This document shows positions 9,076 to 18,326 of a DNA stretch of 64,000 bases, piece by piece. The stretch comes from Leishmania infantum JPCM5 (taxonomy: Eukaryota; Euglenozoa; Kinetoplastea; Trypanosomatida; Trypanosomatidae). Location: positions 413,001 through 477,000 of the forward strand of contig NC_009403.2 in NCBI RefSeq assembly GCF_000002875.2, read 5' to 3'. The translations under genes and the position numbers were made by a program. Numbering within the stretch: position 1 is the first letter of the stretch; every line of letters begins with the position of its first letter. The notes under the pieces are model-generated. The model worked only from the letters and a program-made list of their open reading frames with translations, searched no databases and was not told the origin of the DNA.

Positions 9076-12000
9076 ATGCTGAGACGCACCTTTTTTAGGA
9101 GCTCCCGTCTGGGCCCGATGTGGCCGCCAGGTGTGGAGGGGCCTGGAAAGCTGAGTAGCAGCGTACTGCACACGATGGGCTGCGCGAAGTGTGATGGCTG
9201 CGCGGTTCGACGTGTCGATGTACTTTTCTCGTCACCCCCCATCGCTGCATCCTCCATCTCTGCGGCGGCGGTGGCGGCGGATAGTGTATCGCGCGCATGG
9301 CGGCGGAGCTGTGGCACGGTGTCTTTAGCGCGCACGTGTGCCGTCGCATGTCAGCGCCGTGCCATCAGCTTCTCCTACGGCGACCGTGTTCCCTGTATCC
9401 GCTTTAACATGAGTACGGAGCGGCTGGCACGCGCCACGGCGCAGCCGACCCTGCCAACCAACGCAAACATCTTCATGATGGATGTTCGCAAGGGCCAGCG
9501 CAAGTCGAAGCGGGTGAACCCCAAGTCCACGATGGCCTCCATCATAACCGCCCACCGCGCCGAGGCGCAGAAGGCGAAGGAGGAGCTCGACAAGGACGAC
9601 GCCTACACCCCGCCGCTGATTTTTCTCTTCAGGACGGACGACACGAAGAAGCAAGCGGCGCGGCGGCAGGAGCAGATCGATGCCCAACTTGACGCGCTCG
9701 GCGCCTTCGGTGAATTCCGAGCGTGTGTGCTAGATGGCATCAAGTCCCGCCACTGGACGCGCTACATCGACTCGCCAACTACGCCAGACAGACCCGCTCC
9801 TGACAAGGCTGAGAGCGCCTCATCGAGAGATGCGCCGCCTACCGCGTCTGTGGCCGCGGCGGCTGCAGCAGCTGTCGACCCCGCGGTCGTGTCCGCCAAT
9901 GGTGCCGGTGATGCGCCGGCGAGCCCTCTTCCGATTTCAGGGGACTTTGCTGGAAGAGAAGGCAAAAGCAGCACTGGTGCAGCGGAAGCGCCGGCTGCTG
10001 CTGTGTCTCCGCGTGTGTCGGCAGCCGGTGCAGCGGAGGGCGCCACGGGTGCTGCCAAAGAGGCTGACGACTTGGAGGGCGAGGATGAAGAAGTATGGGA
10101 AGAGGTCGAGGTCGAGCTCGACGAGGGTGAGGAGGTCGTCGAAGGGGGCGACGGCGGTGGCGACGGCACAAACAGCGCTGCTGATGGCAATGGCGCCGGC
10201 GCCTCCCAGTGCTGGGAAGCAGCCACTTACGTAGATCGAGCGGCAACGCCGTCCATGCGGGCGAAAGAGGCCCGCACGACGACGCCGGCGGATGAGAAGA
10301 TCATCACAGCACCATCGACAGCAAAGAGGAGCGTTAATACAGTTTGGGCCCACGTGAAGAGCCAAACCTGCTCTGGAGGCAGTGCGGCCAGCGCTGCAGC
10401 TCTGGTGGCCGCTGCAGCGGTCTCGTCGAGTAAGCACGATAGCCCGGTCGAAGAGGAATCAGTGGATGTTGCGGATTTGGACGGCGACGGCGTTGCCGCC
10501 GACGCAGCATCGCCGGCGGCGCCAGGCCCGGCTGACCACACGGACAGCGCAGATGGTGTCAACATCCCTGACACGCCGCGAAGGAGCGGACCGGAGCGTA
10601 ACAACAGTGGCAGCGTATTCCTTGCCACAGCTCATGCACCTCCACTAGCGGAAGCAGATGCGAAAGCGGCTGCTCTGACGCGCTCAACGGATGCAGAGGC
10701 ACTGCTCCCCCTGGAAGAGTTCGAAGAGTTCGACATTGACGGTCCTTTAAGTGAAAGCGTTACTGCAGAAGCACCTGCAGCAGCGGCTGTTCCAGCGTTG
10801 AACGATGCCACACCCGAGGCTTTGAGCGCCGCAACAGCCAAAGGCGCAGAGTCCTGGGCAACAGAGCATGCCGCGGCTGGAAGCGTGTCGGGTGATGACG
10901 GCATCTCTGCAGCTGAGGAGGCAGCGGGAGAAGAGTCAGCTAGTGCCCATACCGGTGCGCCGGCTGCACTAGGCACCGCTGCCAAATCCCTCACGGAGGT
11001 GCTGCAGGAGGATGCAGCGGCGGGAGCAGCAGGCGATGGCCCGGCGTTGACCGCCTCTGAAGGCGACAGTGCAGACACTGAAGTGGAGGGAAAAGACGCT
11101 GAAGAAGATGCAGTAGCGACCACAGCCGCCGAAAACAACTCGGACGCAGTGGCTTTCACCGTCGCTGCTCCCGCAACCCCCGTTTCACCGCCGAAGCCAT
11201 CTATTTCCATGCCGGTGTACACACAAGTTGTATCACGGCTGTATTACGGGGCGACGACGGTGTACCTCTCCGACCGCGCCTTTGTTGAACTGCCTGCCAC
11301 CGCGAACGTGCTCGTGATCGACCATCTAGATTGGGACGATGCTCACCTGGCGGCGATCGATGCAGCGCTGGAGCAGGTTGACCCAGTCGCCGGGCACGTG
11401 CTGCTCTACCCCGATGCCTATGCACCGCAGAGCGAGCACGTGATAGGGAACATAAACGCATACCGCCGCTCCCTCCTGCCCTTCATCTTCGTCTTCCGCA
11501 CCCAGCTCTCCAACGAGGCCGCGATGGCCGTGCAGCACCGCCTCGCCAACGCCCTACATGTGCGCCCCACGTTGGACAGCACCGCGCAGCAATCGTTGGT
11601 GGCGGGGCAAAACGATCGCACGTCTGTGTGTGTGCTGAGCGCCGCGGAGAGCGAGAAAGGAGGCGAGAACCCGATGCTGGCACCGCAGCCGCGCAAGGCG
11701 ACGCCGGCATCACCGAAGCCTTCACCAGCGGAACCAGCTCCCGCGCGCACTGCCACGGCAACAAAGGTGGCGGGAGCACCCCGGCGCGCAGTCACTGCGC
11801 CGGTCGGCGAGAGCGGCACCGCCGCGACAGCCTCAGCACCGCCCTTACCTCGCACACCCCCAGCGGCGACGGAAGGGAAGCACAGGGATGCTAGCACTCG
11901 CGGCGTGGCAGACGATGCCGTGCAACATCTGTGGGACCTTCTCAACAGCGTCTCCTTCGATGCCCCCTCGAAGAAGTCGGCGGCGTCGGCAGCAGCGCTG

Positions 12001-13185
12001 AGCGCGCAAGTGGAGGTTCAGCGAAGCCACCATGGCGGCTGCAACGGAAATGGTAGGGCGGCGGCGGAATGGCAGCAGCGAATCTCCGCGCCAGGCGCCT
12101 CCTCTGTCCGGGGGAACGCTGATCAAGCAGAGCCGGTTTACAGGTGTCCTGCAGAAAGCACAACTAACATACTGACTCGCACCAGCGACACCAGAGAGAC
12201 CGGCAATGGACACATTACCGCGAGCACTGCTGTGGACGACGCTGCGCCCTCGCAGCCGTCTCGACTTGCATACGCGCCGAGTCTTTTGAACTCGGAAGTC
12301 ACCGCCCCGTTCCTCAACGCGAGCGCGAGAGCCGATGCAGCCGGCGGCGCAGGCGCCGCGCACCGAACGCTTCCGGCGACGACGCTGCAGGCCGAGTCGG
12401 CCGAAGTAAACGAAAGCGCCGCCATGATCAAGGGCGGCCTCTTCAACTTCGGCGCCATCGCTTTCGGCAGAGATAATGGGTACTGCGCCGCAGAGGTGCC
12501 GCGGCTTCGACGAGCCTCCGGTTCACGATGGGGCATGAACGATGATGACGACGACGTCGACAGCGAGCACAACGCAACAGACGCGGCAGACGGTGCAGCG
12601 ACGAGCTCGACTTTCGGCAGTGTGAGTGATTTGGGCCTGTACCCCGTAAGTGAGAGCGTGGCTGCCGCTCGTGCGGAAGCAGCGCGCATCAGCAGCCAAT
12701 GCGGCGGCGGCAGTCCGTTCACTGATGAAGAGATCGCCAAGATCGAAGAGGAGATCATACTCGCGCAGCTTAGGGAGAAGGAGAGGAAGGAGCGGCGCAG
12801 CGAGGCGCGTAGGGCGATGCGGGCGAAGGCCAAGGAAGCCAAGTCACAGTTTTCCTGCAAGGCCGCATCATCTTCGTCGCCTGTGTCGTCCGCGCCCTCC
12901 GCCACCAAGGGCTCGCGCTTATGGAAGCAGCAGTTTCAGGGCAGTCGGAGCGTGTCCGACTCGTTCAAAACGACCGCCACAGCGCGGGAGCAGGAGCTTG
13001 CCGAGGACGGTCTTCTGGAGGACTTCATCAGTAGCTTGCTTGTTAACCGCAACCGCAGCAAAAAGCTCAAGGCTGACAAGGTGAGGGTGTCCGTTGCGTC
13101 TGCATCATCTCGAGGAGTCGTGCGCTCTGCCCGCCGCACGCTAGCAACGGCGACATCCTCGACCGGAAGAGGGATCAAGCAGTAA
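9076..13185 (+). CDS. Large low-complexity protein with repeated strand-helix motif, probably mitochondrial
   Basis: 1,369 residues from the ATG at 9076, the first ATG of the frame. The N-terminus (MLRRTFFRSSRLG) is basic and lacks acidic residues, like a kinetoplastid mitochondrial presequence. Residues ~115-230 are conserved-looking (PPLIFLFRT at ~179-187, then a charged helix). About 490 residues of Ala/Glu/Ser-rich acidic low complexity follow. A second ordered block spans ~715-830, with NVLVIDHLDWDDA at 744-756 and LPFIFVFRTQLS at 801-812. The C-terminal part is again low-complexity, with a highly charged helix at ~1220-1260 (EEEIILAQLREKERKERR). I do not recognise a named family. The neighbouring gene at 14556 shares the strand-helix motif and the presequence-like start, so the two may be related. 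Location and relationship are inference. Confidence 0.8.
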   Translation: MLRRTFFRSSRLGPMWPPGVEGPGKLSSSVLHTMGCAKCDGCAVRRVDVLFSSPPIAASSISAAAVAADSVSRAWRRSCGTVSLARTCAVACQRRAISFSYGDRVPCIRFNMSTERLARATAQPTLPTNANIFMMDVRKGQRKSKRVNPKSTMASIITAHRAEAQKAKEELDKDDAYTPPLIFLFRTDDTKKQAARRQEQIDAQLDALGAFGEFRACVLDGIKSRHWTRYIDSPTTPDRPAPDKAESASSRDAPPTASVAAAAAAAVDPAVVSANGAGDAPASPLPISGDFAGREGKSSTGAAEAPAAAVSPRVSAAGAAEGATGAAKEADDLEGEDEEVWEEVEVELDEGEEVVEGGDGGGDGTNSAADGNGAGASQCWEAATYVDRAATPSMRAKEARTTTPADEKIITAPSTAKRSVNTVWAHVKSQTCSGGSAASAAALVAAAAVSSSKHDSPVEEESVDVADLDGDGVAADAASPAAPGPADHTDSADGVNIPDTPRRSGPERNNSGSVFLATAHAPPLAEADAKAAALTRSTDAEALLPLEEFEEFDIDGPLSESVTAEAPAAAAVPALNDATPEALSAATAKGAESWATEHAAAGSVSGDDGISAAEEAAGEESASAHTGAPAALGTAAKSLTEVLQEDAAAGAAGDGPALTASEGDSADTEVEGKDAEEDAVATTAAENNSDAVAFTVAAPATPVSPPKPSISMPVYTQVVSRLYYGATTVYLSDRAFVELPATANVLVIDHLDWDDAHLAAIDAALEQVDPVAGHVLLYPDAYAPQSEHVIGNINAYRRSLLPFIFVFRTQLSNEAAMAVQHRLANALHVRPTLDSTAQQSLVAGQNDRTSVCVLSAAESEKGGENPMLAPQPRKATPASPKPSPAEPAPARTATATKVAGAPRRAVTAPVGESGTAATASAPPLPRTPPAATEGKHRDASTRGVADDAVQHLWDLLNSVSFDAPSKKSAASAAALSAQVEVQRSHHGGCNGNGRAAAEWQQRISAPGASSVRGNADQAEPVYRCPAESTTNILTRTSDTRETGNGHITASTAVDDAAPSQPSRLAYAPSLLNSEVTAPFLNASARADAAGGAGAAHRTLPATTLQAESAEVNESAAMIKGGLFNFGAIAFGRDNGYCAAEVPRLRRASGSRWGMNDDDDDVDSEHNATDAADGAATSSTFGSVSDLGLYPVSESVAAARAEAARISSQCGGGSPFTDEEIAKIEEEIILAQLREKERKERRSEARRAMRAKAKEAKSQFSCKAASSSSPVSSAPSATKGSRLWKQQFQGSRSVSDSFKTTATAREQELAEDGLLEDFISSLLVNRNRSKKLKADKVRVSVASASSRGVVRSARRTLATATSSTGRGIKQ

Positions 13186-14555
13186 AACCACGCGTACGCG
13201 TCCGTGTTGGCGTGTGCGAGTCTTATCATGCGTTTTTCGGACAGCATCGAGTCATAGAGTCGAAGAGTCTCCGCGGGTGGAGAAGGCGGGCTGACTTGTG
13301 TGTGTGTGTGTGTGTGCGCGCGTATGTCGATTGTTCCTCTCAAACCCGACTTTGTCAACATCAGGAGACAGCCAAGGGCATCGCCCGTGCGCACGGGCGA
13401 AAACTCACCCTCTTGTACGAGTGTCGGTGTGGGTGCAGGTGCGATGCGCTCCCGTAACCCTCCGTCCCTCGCCCTTCCCCTCGCGAACCTCTGCTCTCGC
13501 GCTCCCGCGGTGCCGAAACGTATCCATCTCTGCGTACACACGCACACACCTCTCTCTCTCGACGGACTGTCGAGCGGGCTACTCACTTCTTCCCCTGCAT
13601 CCTGAAATCCTGCCATTCCATGTGTGCGTCTTTTCTGATGGAAGTCTGCGAAACGAAGCCAAAGCAGGGAGGAGGTGGACACAGCGAGAGAAGACGTGTA
13701 CACACACACACAGAGAGACGGCCCCTGAGCTCTCTTCTCTCGCCTCTCCCTATCTCTGCAGCCCCGTCGTGCACCGCCGCACCACCACCAACACGACCAC
13801 CACCACTACCGCCGCCCTCCTCTCGTAGCGCCCCCACGCGCACGCACACGCACATACACGCGCACAGAAAGAGAGGGATAAGGTGTGCACTGTGCACCAA
13901 AGCCGCGCGAAGGGTGTACGCGCCTTTTTTTTGTTTCTTTCGCGAGTCTGGGAGAGCGGGAAGCCAAAACAAAGAGGCTCTGCTGTGTTCGAGGCACAAA
14001 ATCGAGGGTGCGACGGTCCTGGCAGTCTTCGTTGCCGCGCACACCCGCGCTCTCCCTCTCCCTCTCTGTCTCCACTCATTTGAATCATAGACAAACCCGC
14101 ACTGTGCGCCACAGCATTCTGCGTGCACATCACACGCGCGCACATCGGCGCATAGATTACGACAATCATTAGCCATCATCATTACTTCGCTCCTCGTGCG
14201 CGTCTGTGTATGTGCGCGCACGCCTGAGGCGCATCGAGGCCTTTTTTCATTGCATTCTCTGCTGCTGAGAACAGTGTCACTCTCTCTCTCTTTTTCAGGC
14301 ACGCGCGAGGCGGCGGTCAGCGGCGTCGACCAGCGCCACCCCTCTCACTGTTTCGCTTTGGTGCTCATCTCAAGCGTAGAGGAGGGGAAGGGGGAGAGGG
14401 GAGAGACGTACCCCCATAGAAGCTGTATTCCTTCTGCGTTCATTCGTGTGTTGCTCGCTTTTCCTTCGCCCTCTCTCTTTCTCTGCCACGCCGCGCGTCT
14501 CTGAGCTGGAGCGAACGCGGTCTTTGTGTTAACGTGAGTGAACCAGGATAGACGC
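13186..14555 (+). other. Intergenic region
   Basis: No gene recognised. It holds a (TG)n run at about 13296-13318, CA-rich repeats (~13700-13715, ~13840-13865), several CT-rich stretches, and the pyrimidine tract at 14459-14489 that probably directs splicing of the next gene. Open frames here overlap on both strands and have spacer-like composition. Confidence 0.5.
14459..14505 (+). promoter_or_regulatory. Candidate polypyrimidine tract and trans-splice acceptor
   Basis: A CT-rich run ending near 14489 is followed by AG at 14504-14505, 50 bases upstream of the ATG at 14556. Confidence 0.45.
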
Positions 14556-17500
14556 ATGCTTCGTCTTGTCGGTTGTCGCCTAGGCGGCCGTGTAAGGCGA
14601 CGCTCGAAGAGCGTCATCATTGACGCCGCCGTTAACGCCGTCCTGGCGGAGCTGAGGGCCAAGGCAACGAAAGCGAAAAAGCCGAAGCGGGCAGCCGCAT
14701 CAAAGCCTCCAGCTGCGGTGAAAGCACCTGCGAAGCGCGCTGGGCAACTCGAGCTACCACCTGCGGGCGCCCCACCACCTCCCGCGACCACGGCAGCGCC
14801 TGCCAAAGCAAAGACACGAAATGCCGGCAAGAATCTCGTTGACACTGTCCTCTCAGGTGTGAACTGCACGCTGCTAAAGCACGTCCTCTCCTCCTCGTCG
14901 TCGTCTTCGACGTCGACCGACATCCCTGACGTGGGACGGGTGTTGCGCCTAGACTACACCACCATCGCGAGAAAGCACCAGCTGGCGCACCTCGCGGACA
15001 TCCTGCTGGTCAACCGCATCCACGCCGCCGTGGTCAACGACACGCATGAGCGCACAGCCGACGGCACAAGCGGTGCGGCAGCTGACGCATCGTCGCCGCT
15101 GGTAGTGCTCGTGGAGACAACCCTCCCTCGCGAGGATGCCGAAGTGCAGGAGTTCATCATCCGCAATGCCCTGAGCATGCACCCGCTCCCACCGGAGGTG
15201 GCAACCGAAGACGGGCAGTCTGTCCACACCCCACCCTTGACAGTCCTGGTTCTCGGCGACGAGCAGACAAAGCGCGTGCGCACACTGGCGGAGCTGCCGC
15301 CCGTGCCGCCTCGCGTGCCGGCGGCAGTCCCTCTGGCCACGGCTCCTGCGACAAACTCCCATGACAGCGCCCAGGCTGTCAGCGCCGCGCCGGCCTCCGA
15401 TCGCTCAGCTGCTGCGGAGGCGGCTCCGTCGACAACATGCAGCAGCCCCGCTCGGTGCAGCCTCAGTGGAGCGCCGGCGCAGGTCGCCCCGCAGCGCAGA
15501 GGGAACCCAAAAGAGGCGAACAGCTCGACGCCGCCGAAGGCCGACGTGGACGAAACGGCAACGGCAGCGAAAGCCGTGTTGCCCTCTGCGTCCTCGCCAG
15601 TCGCTGCGGCTGCATCTGCAGAGCCGGTCCCAACGTTAGCAGCCACGGCTGCAGCCGCGAACACCGCACCGCCGGCAAAGACGGCAGCTTCAGAGGCGAA
15701 CACAAGGCGGGTGGAGCGAGTGGTGCGCCGTGTGGCACGCGTCTCTCTCAAGGCGCTCGCCGCTCAAAAGAAGAAGCGTAGGCCGGCGACGCCGTCTCAG
15801 GCGCGCCTGGTCGCTTCGATTGCGGCCACTGTTTCGGGAAAGCGTGCCGCCGTAGCGCGACCGCCGCGCCTGCTGTCCGTGGACAGTTCGAAGGAAAAGT
15901 TGCTGTGGGCATCTCAACCTGGCCGACCACTGCCCATCCGAATACTAGAGCCGTTGATCAGCCCGGCTGTGTACGAGGAGATGCGCACTGCTGCCGCGGC
16001 GGATGTCTCGGCTTCGTCCGCTGCCTCACCGCTCACAATGCACATGGTGGTCTACGGTGTCAGCAAGGAGAGCAGTGCCTCGACGGTGTGGCTTGGTGCC
16101 CTGCAAGCCGCTGCTGACCTCACCAGCGCCATGTCCAGCGGTGCTTCACAGCTGCCCGCAGAGGTGGCGGAGCTGGCCGGCCTCGACCCAGCGCGCGTCA
16201 GGCGCGTCTCCGAGCGCAAGAGCTCGCGAAAACGGTATGCCATGAAGGCTGCGGCGGCCTCCTCGGTCGCCGACGATGGCGCCGCTGGCACCGCCACCAC
16301 GGCAGCACCGATGTCACCAAAACCGTATGTTTACATACTCATCCATACGCGACTATCCAGAGAAGACGCCGCTGTCTTACAGCAGGAGCTGCAGTACCAG
16401 CTGACGCAGCTCAAGGCGACACCAGCGGGTGCGGAAGTGGCGGGCATGTCAGTGCTAACGGCGGACGACGTATCCCCGGCACATCTGTCCTATGTGCTGG
16501 AGCACTCGATGGTCGAAGGTGGCGGCAACAGCGTGAAGATGAGTGCTGTGCGCCGCGGCAGCAAATCTGGGATGGTACCATCCGCGGCCCCGACGCTCTC
16601 TGCCGAAGCCGCCGAGGTGAGTAACACCTTTCAAGAGGTGTACCGTCTGCTGTCGGAGCAGCCATGGCTTCTGAGCCCCCCGTTGCAGTGGGAGACACCA
16701 TCCTCCTCTTCTCCGCGACAGCAGCATCCGGACACGCTCGTCGCTGATGCGATCCGTATCGCAGCCCTCACGCAGGTTTTGGTGCAGCGCAAGGAGGCGC
16801 AGCTGCGCGGGCATTTTGAGGCGGCGCAGCAGTCGAGTGCAATGAACGCAGACAGCGAAGCCGTCGCCCGGGCAGCGCAGCGCGTTGAGATGAAAACAAT
16901 GGTGACGGAGGCGGTCGAGGAGGTGTCGGTGCGCCATGAGCAGGCGACTGCCCACCTCGTCAAGACGCTGTCCAGCATAGTGGGACAGTGGTCACTGGAG
17001 AAGCTATCGGACACGCTGGAGGCGATCGTACGAGACGAGGTGAAGCCAATCATGGATGTGCTGGGGGAACGCCTCGCCAGCACGCCAGGGCGCAACGCTG
17101 AAGCAGCGAACGGCGAGGCCACACCAATCGCCGCAGCACCGGCACTGATGGCGACGCCTGCATCCACATCCCCGACTGACAGCGCTGACGTCGCGTCCTC
17201 TGTGCTCCTTGAGAGGCAAGACGAGATAAAGAGCACTATGTCGCAGACCTTGGCGCAGCTACGCGAGCTGAGTGAGCGCTTGTCAGCACTGGCGGCGGCA
17301 ACAACGGCCGCGGCCGCTGCGAAGACTGAAGGCTTGGTAGACTCCGCAGTGGCCCACCCACCAGAGACCGCAGCCGCTCCACTGAAGAGCGAGGAAGAGG
17401 TGCGCCTTCTGAGAGATCTCCATGAGTTGCAGGAGCAGCATCACTCGAAGCTCAGCGAGGAGCTAGAGAGCCTGCGGAGTGACCTTCGCTATTTCGCAAG

Positions 17501-18326
17501 CCAAGAACGCGCGGCGGCCGAGGCACAAGCGGCCGCGCCTGCCGCAGCGTACGCGGCCACCCTCTCAAGAGAGTCGCTGGATAGGGCCGTCGCCGACACT
17601 GTGCACGAGATCACGCATGCGATCCGGCGAGACATTCACGCGAGCGTTGTGGAGCAGCTGGACGCCTACTGCGACGTTCATCGCAGCGCCCAAAACAGCG
17701 CACGCGAGGACAGGCGTGATGAGGAGCCGTCGACGCCGGTGCTGCCCGTCACGTCGTTCGAGTTGGAGGAGATGCTGACCCGCGTCGTCGACCACACCGT
17801 GCGGACGTCGACGGACAAGATAGAGGACCATGTGCGGGCAGCCATGGAAAATGTGTACCGAAACGAGCGGGCGGCCGATCCCGCCTCCGTGACTGCGGCT
17901 GCATCCACGACCAGTGCGGCAGAGTCGGACGAAGCGCTGAAGGCTGCGCTCGAGGGCCTGTGGGCCCAGGTACGTGCGGAGGCGGCCGAGGAGGAGGCAG
18001 TGAAGGTGTCGCAGCACAATCGCCAGCTACTGCGCCTCTTGCGTCGCCAGCAGCACCTGCAGCGCAGCGTGCCTGGCCGTCAGCCAGCGTCTGCACCGGC
18101 GTCGGCCTCATCGCCAGCGTCCCCCTTGTCATATGTGGCGCTTGAGGAAGCCATGCGCGTGGTCCTGCATCCGTACATGGCGCAGATGCAGGCCACAGTA
18201 GCTGCAGCCGCAGCCGCAGCCGCAGCCGGCTCCCCTCGCACCTCTGTGGAGACGTCGTCGTCGATTACATCGGCTGGCGATGGCGTCGAGCAGGACCATG
18301 TGGCACGTCCCACAAGCAGGAAGTGA
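14556..18326 (+). CDS. Large protein with duplicated strand-helix motif and coiled coils, probably mitochondrial
   Basis: 1,256 residues. The frame extends 18 bases upstream only to a GTG; the first ATG is 14556, giving MLRLVGCRLGGRVRRRSKS, a strongly basic presequence-like start. Ordered segments: residues ~125-240 with PLVVLVETTLPREDAEV (181-197), and ~435-660 with PYVYILIHTRLSREDAAV (590-607). The two copies align as hydrophobic strand, T-x-L-[SP]-R-E-D-A, then helix. Between them is Ala/Ser/Pro-rich low complexity. From ~690 to ~1,150 the protein is helical and coiled-coil-like (for example QARLRGHF-type and RRDIHASVVEQL segments), ending in a poly-Ala run near the C-terminus. No named family recognised. 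The same motif occurs in the upstream neighbour, suggesting tandem relatives in a kinetoplastid-specific mitochondrial family; this is inference. Confidence 0.8.
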   Translation: MLRLVGCRLGGRVRRRSKSVIIDAAVNAVLAELRAKATKAKKPKRAAASKPPAAVKAPAKRAGQLELPPAGAPPPPATTAAPAKAKTRNAGKNLVDTVLSGVNCTLLKHVLSSSSSSSTSTDIPDVGRVLRLDYTTIARKHQLAHLADILLVNRIHAAVVNDTHERTADGTSGAAADASSPLVVLVETTLPREDAEVQEFIIRNALSMHPLPPEVATEDGQSVHTPPLTVLVLGDEQTKRVRTLAELPPVPPRVPAAVPLATAPATNSHDSAQAVSAAPASDRSAAAEAAPSTTCSSPARCSLSGAPAQVAPQRRGNPKEANSSTPPKADVDETATAAKAVLPSASSPVAAAASAEPVPTLAATAAAANTAPPAKTAASEANTRRVERVVRRVARVSLKALAAQKKKRRPATPSQARLVASIAATVSGKRAAVARPPRLLSVDSSKEKLLWASQPGRPLPIRILEPLISPAVYEEMRTAAAADVSASSAASPLTMHMVVYGVSKESSASTVWLGALQAAADLTSAMSSGASQLPAEVAELAGLDPARVRRVSERKSSRKRYAMKAAAASSVADDGAAGTATTAAPMSPKPYVYILIHTRLSREDAAVLQQELQYQLTQLKATPAGAEVAGMSVLTADDVSPAHLSYVLEHSMVEGGGNSVKMSAVRRGSKSGMVPSAAPTLSAEAAEVSNTFQEVYRLLSEQPWLLSPPLQWETPSSSSPRQQHPDTLVADAIRIAALTQVLVQRKEAQLRGHFEAAQQSSAMNADSEAVARAAQRVEMKTMVTEAVEEVSVRHEQATAHLVKTLSSIVGQWSLEKLSDTLEAIVRDEVKPIMDVLGERLASTPGRNAEAANGEATPIAAAPALMATPASTSPTDSADVASSVLLERQDEIKSTMSQTLAQLRELSERLSALAAATTAAAAAKTEGLVDSAVAHPPETAAAPLKSEEEVRLLRDLHELQEQHHSKLSEELESLRSDLRYFASQERAAAEAQAAAPAAAYAATLSRESLDRAVADTVHEITHAIRRDIHASVVEQLDAYCDVHRSAQNSAREDRRDEEPSTPVLPVTSFELEEMLTRVVDHTVRTSTDKIEDHVRAAMENVYRNERAADPASVTAAASTTSAAESDEALKAALEGLWAQVRAEAAEEEAVKVSQHNRQLLRLLRRQQHLQRSVPGRQPASAPASASSPASPLSYVALEEAMRVVLHPYMAQMQATVAAAAAAAAAGSPRTSVETSSSITSAGDGVEQDHVARPTSRK

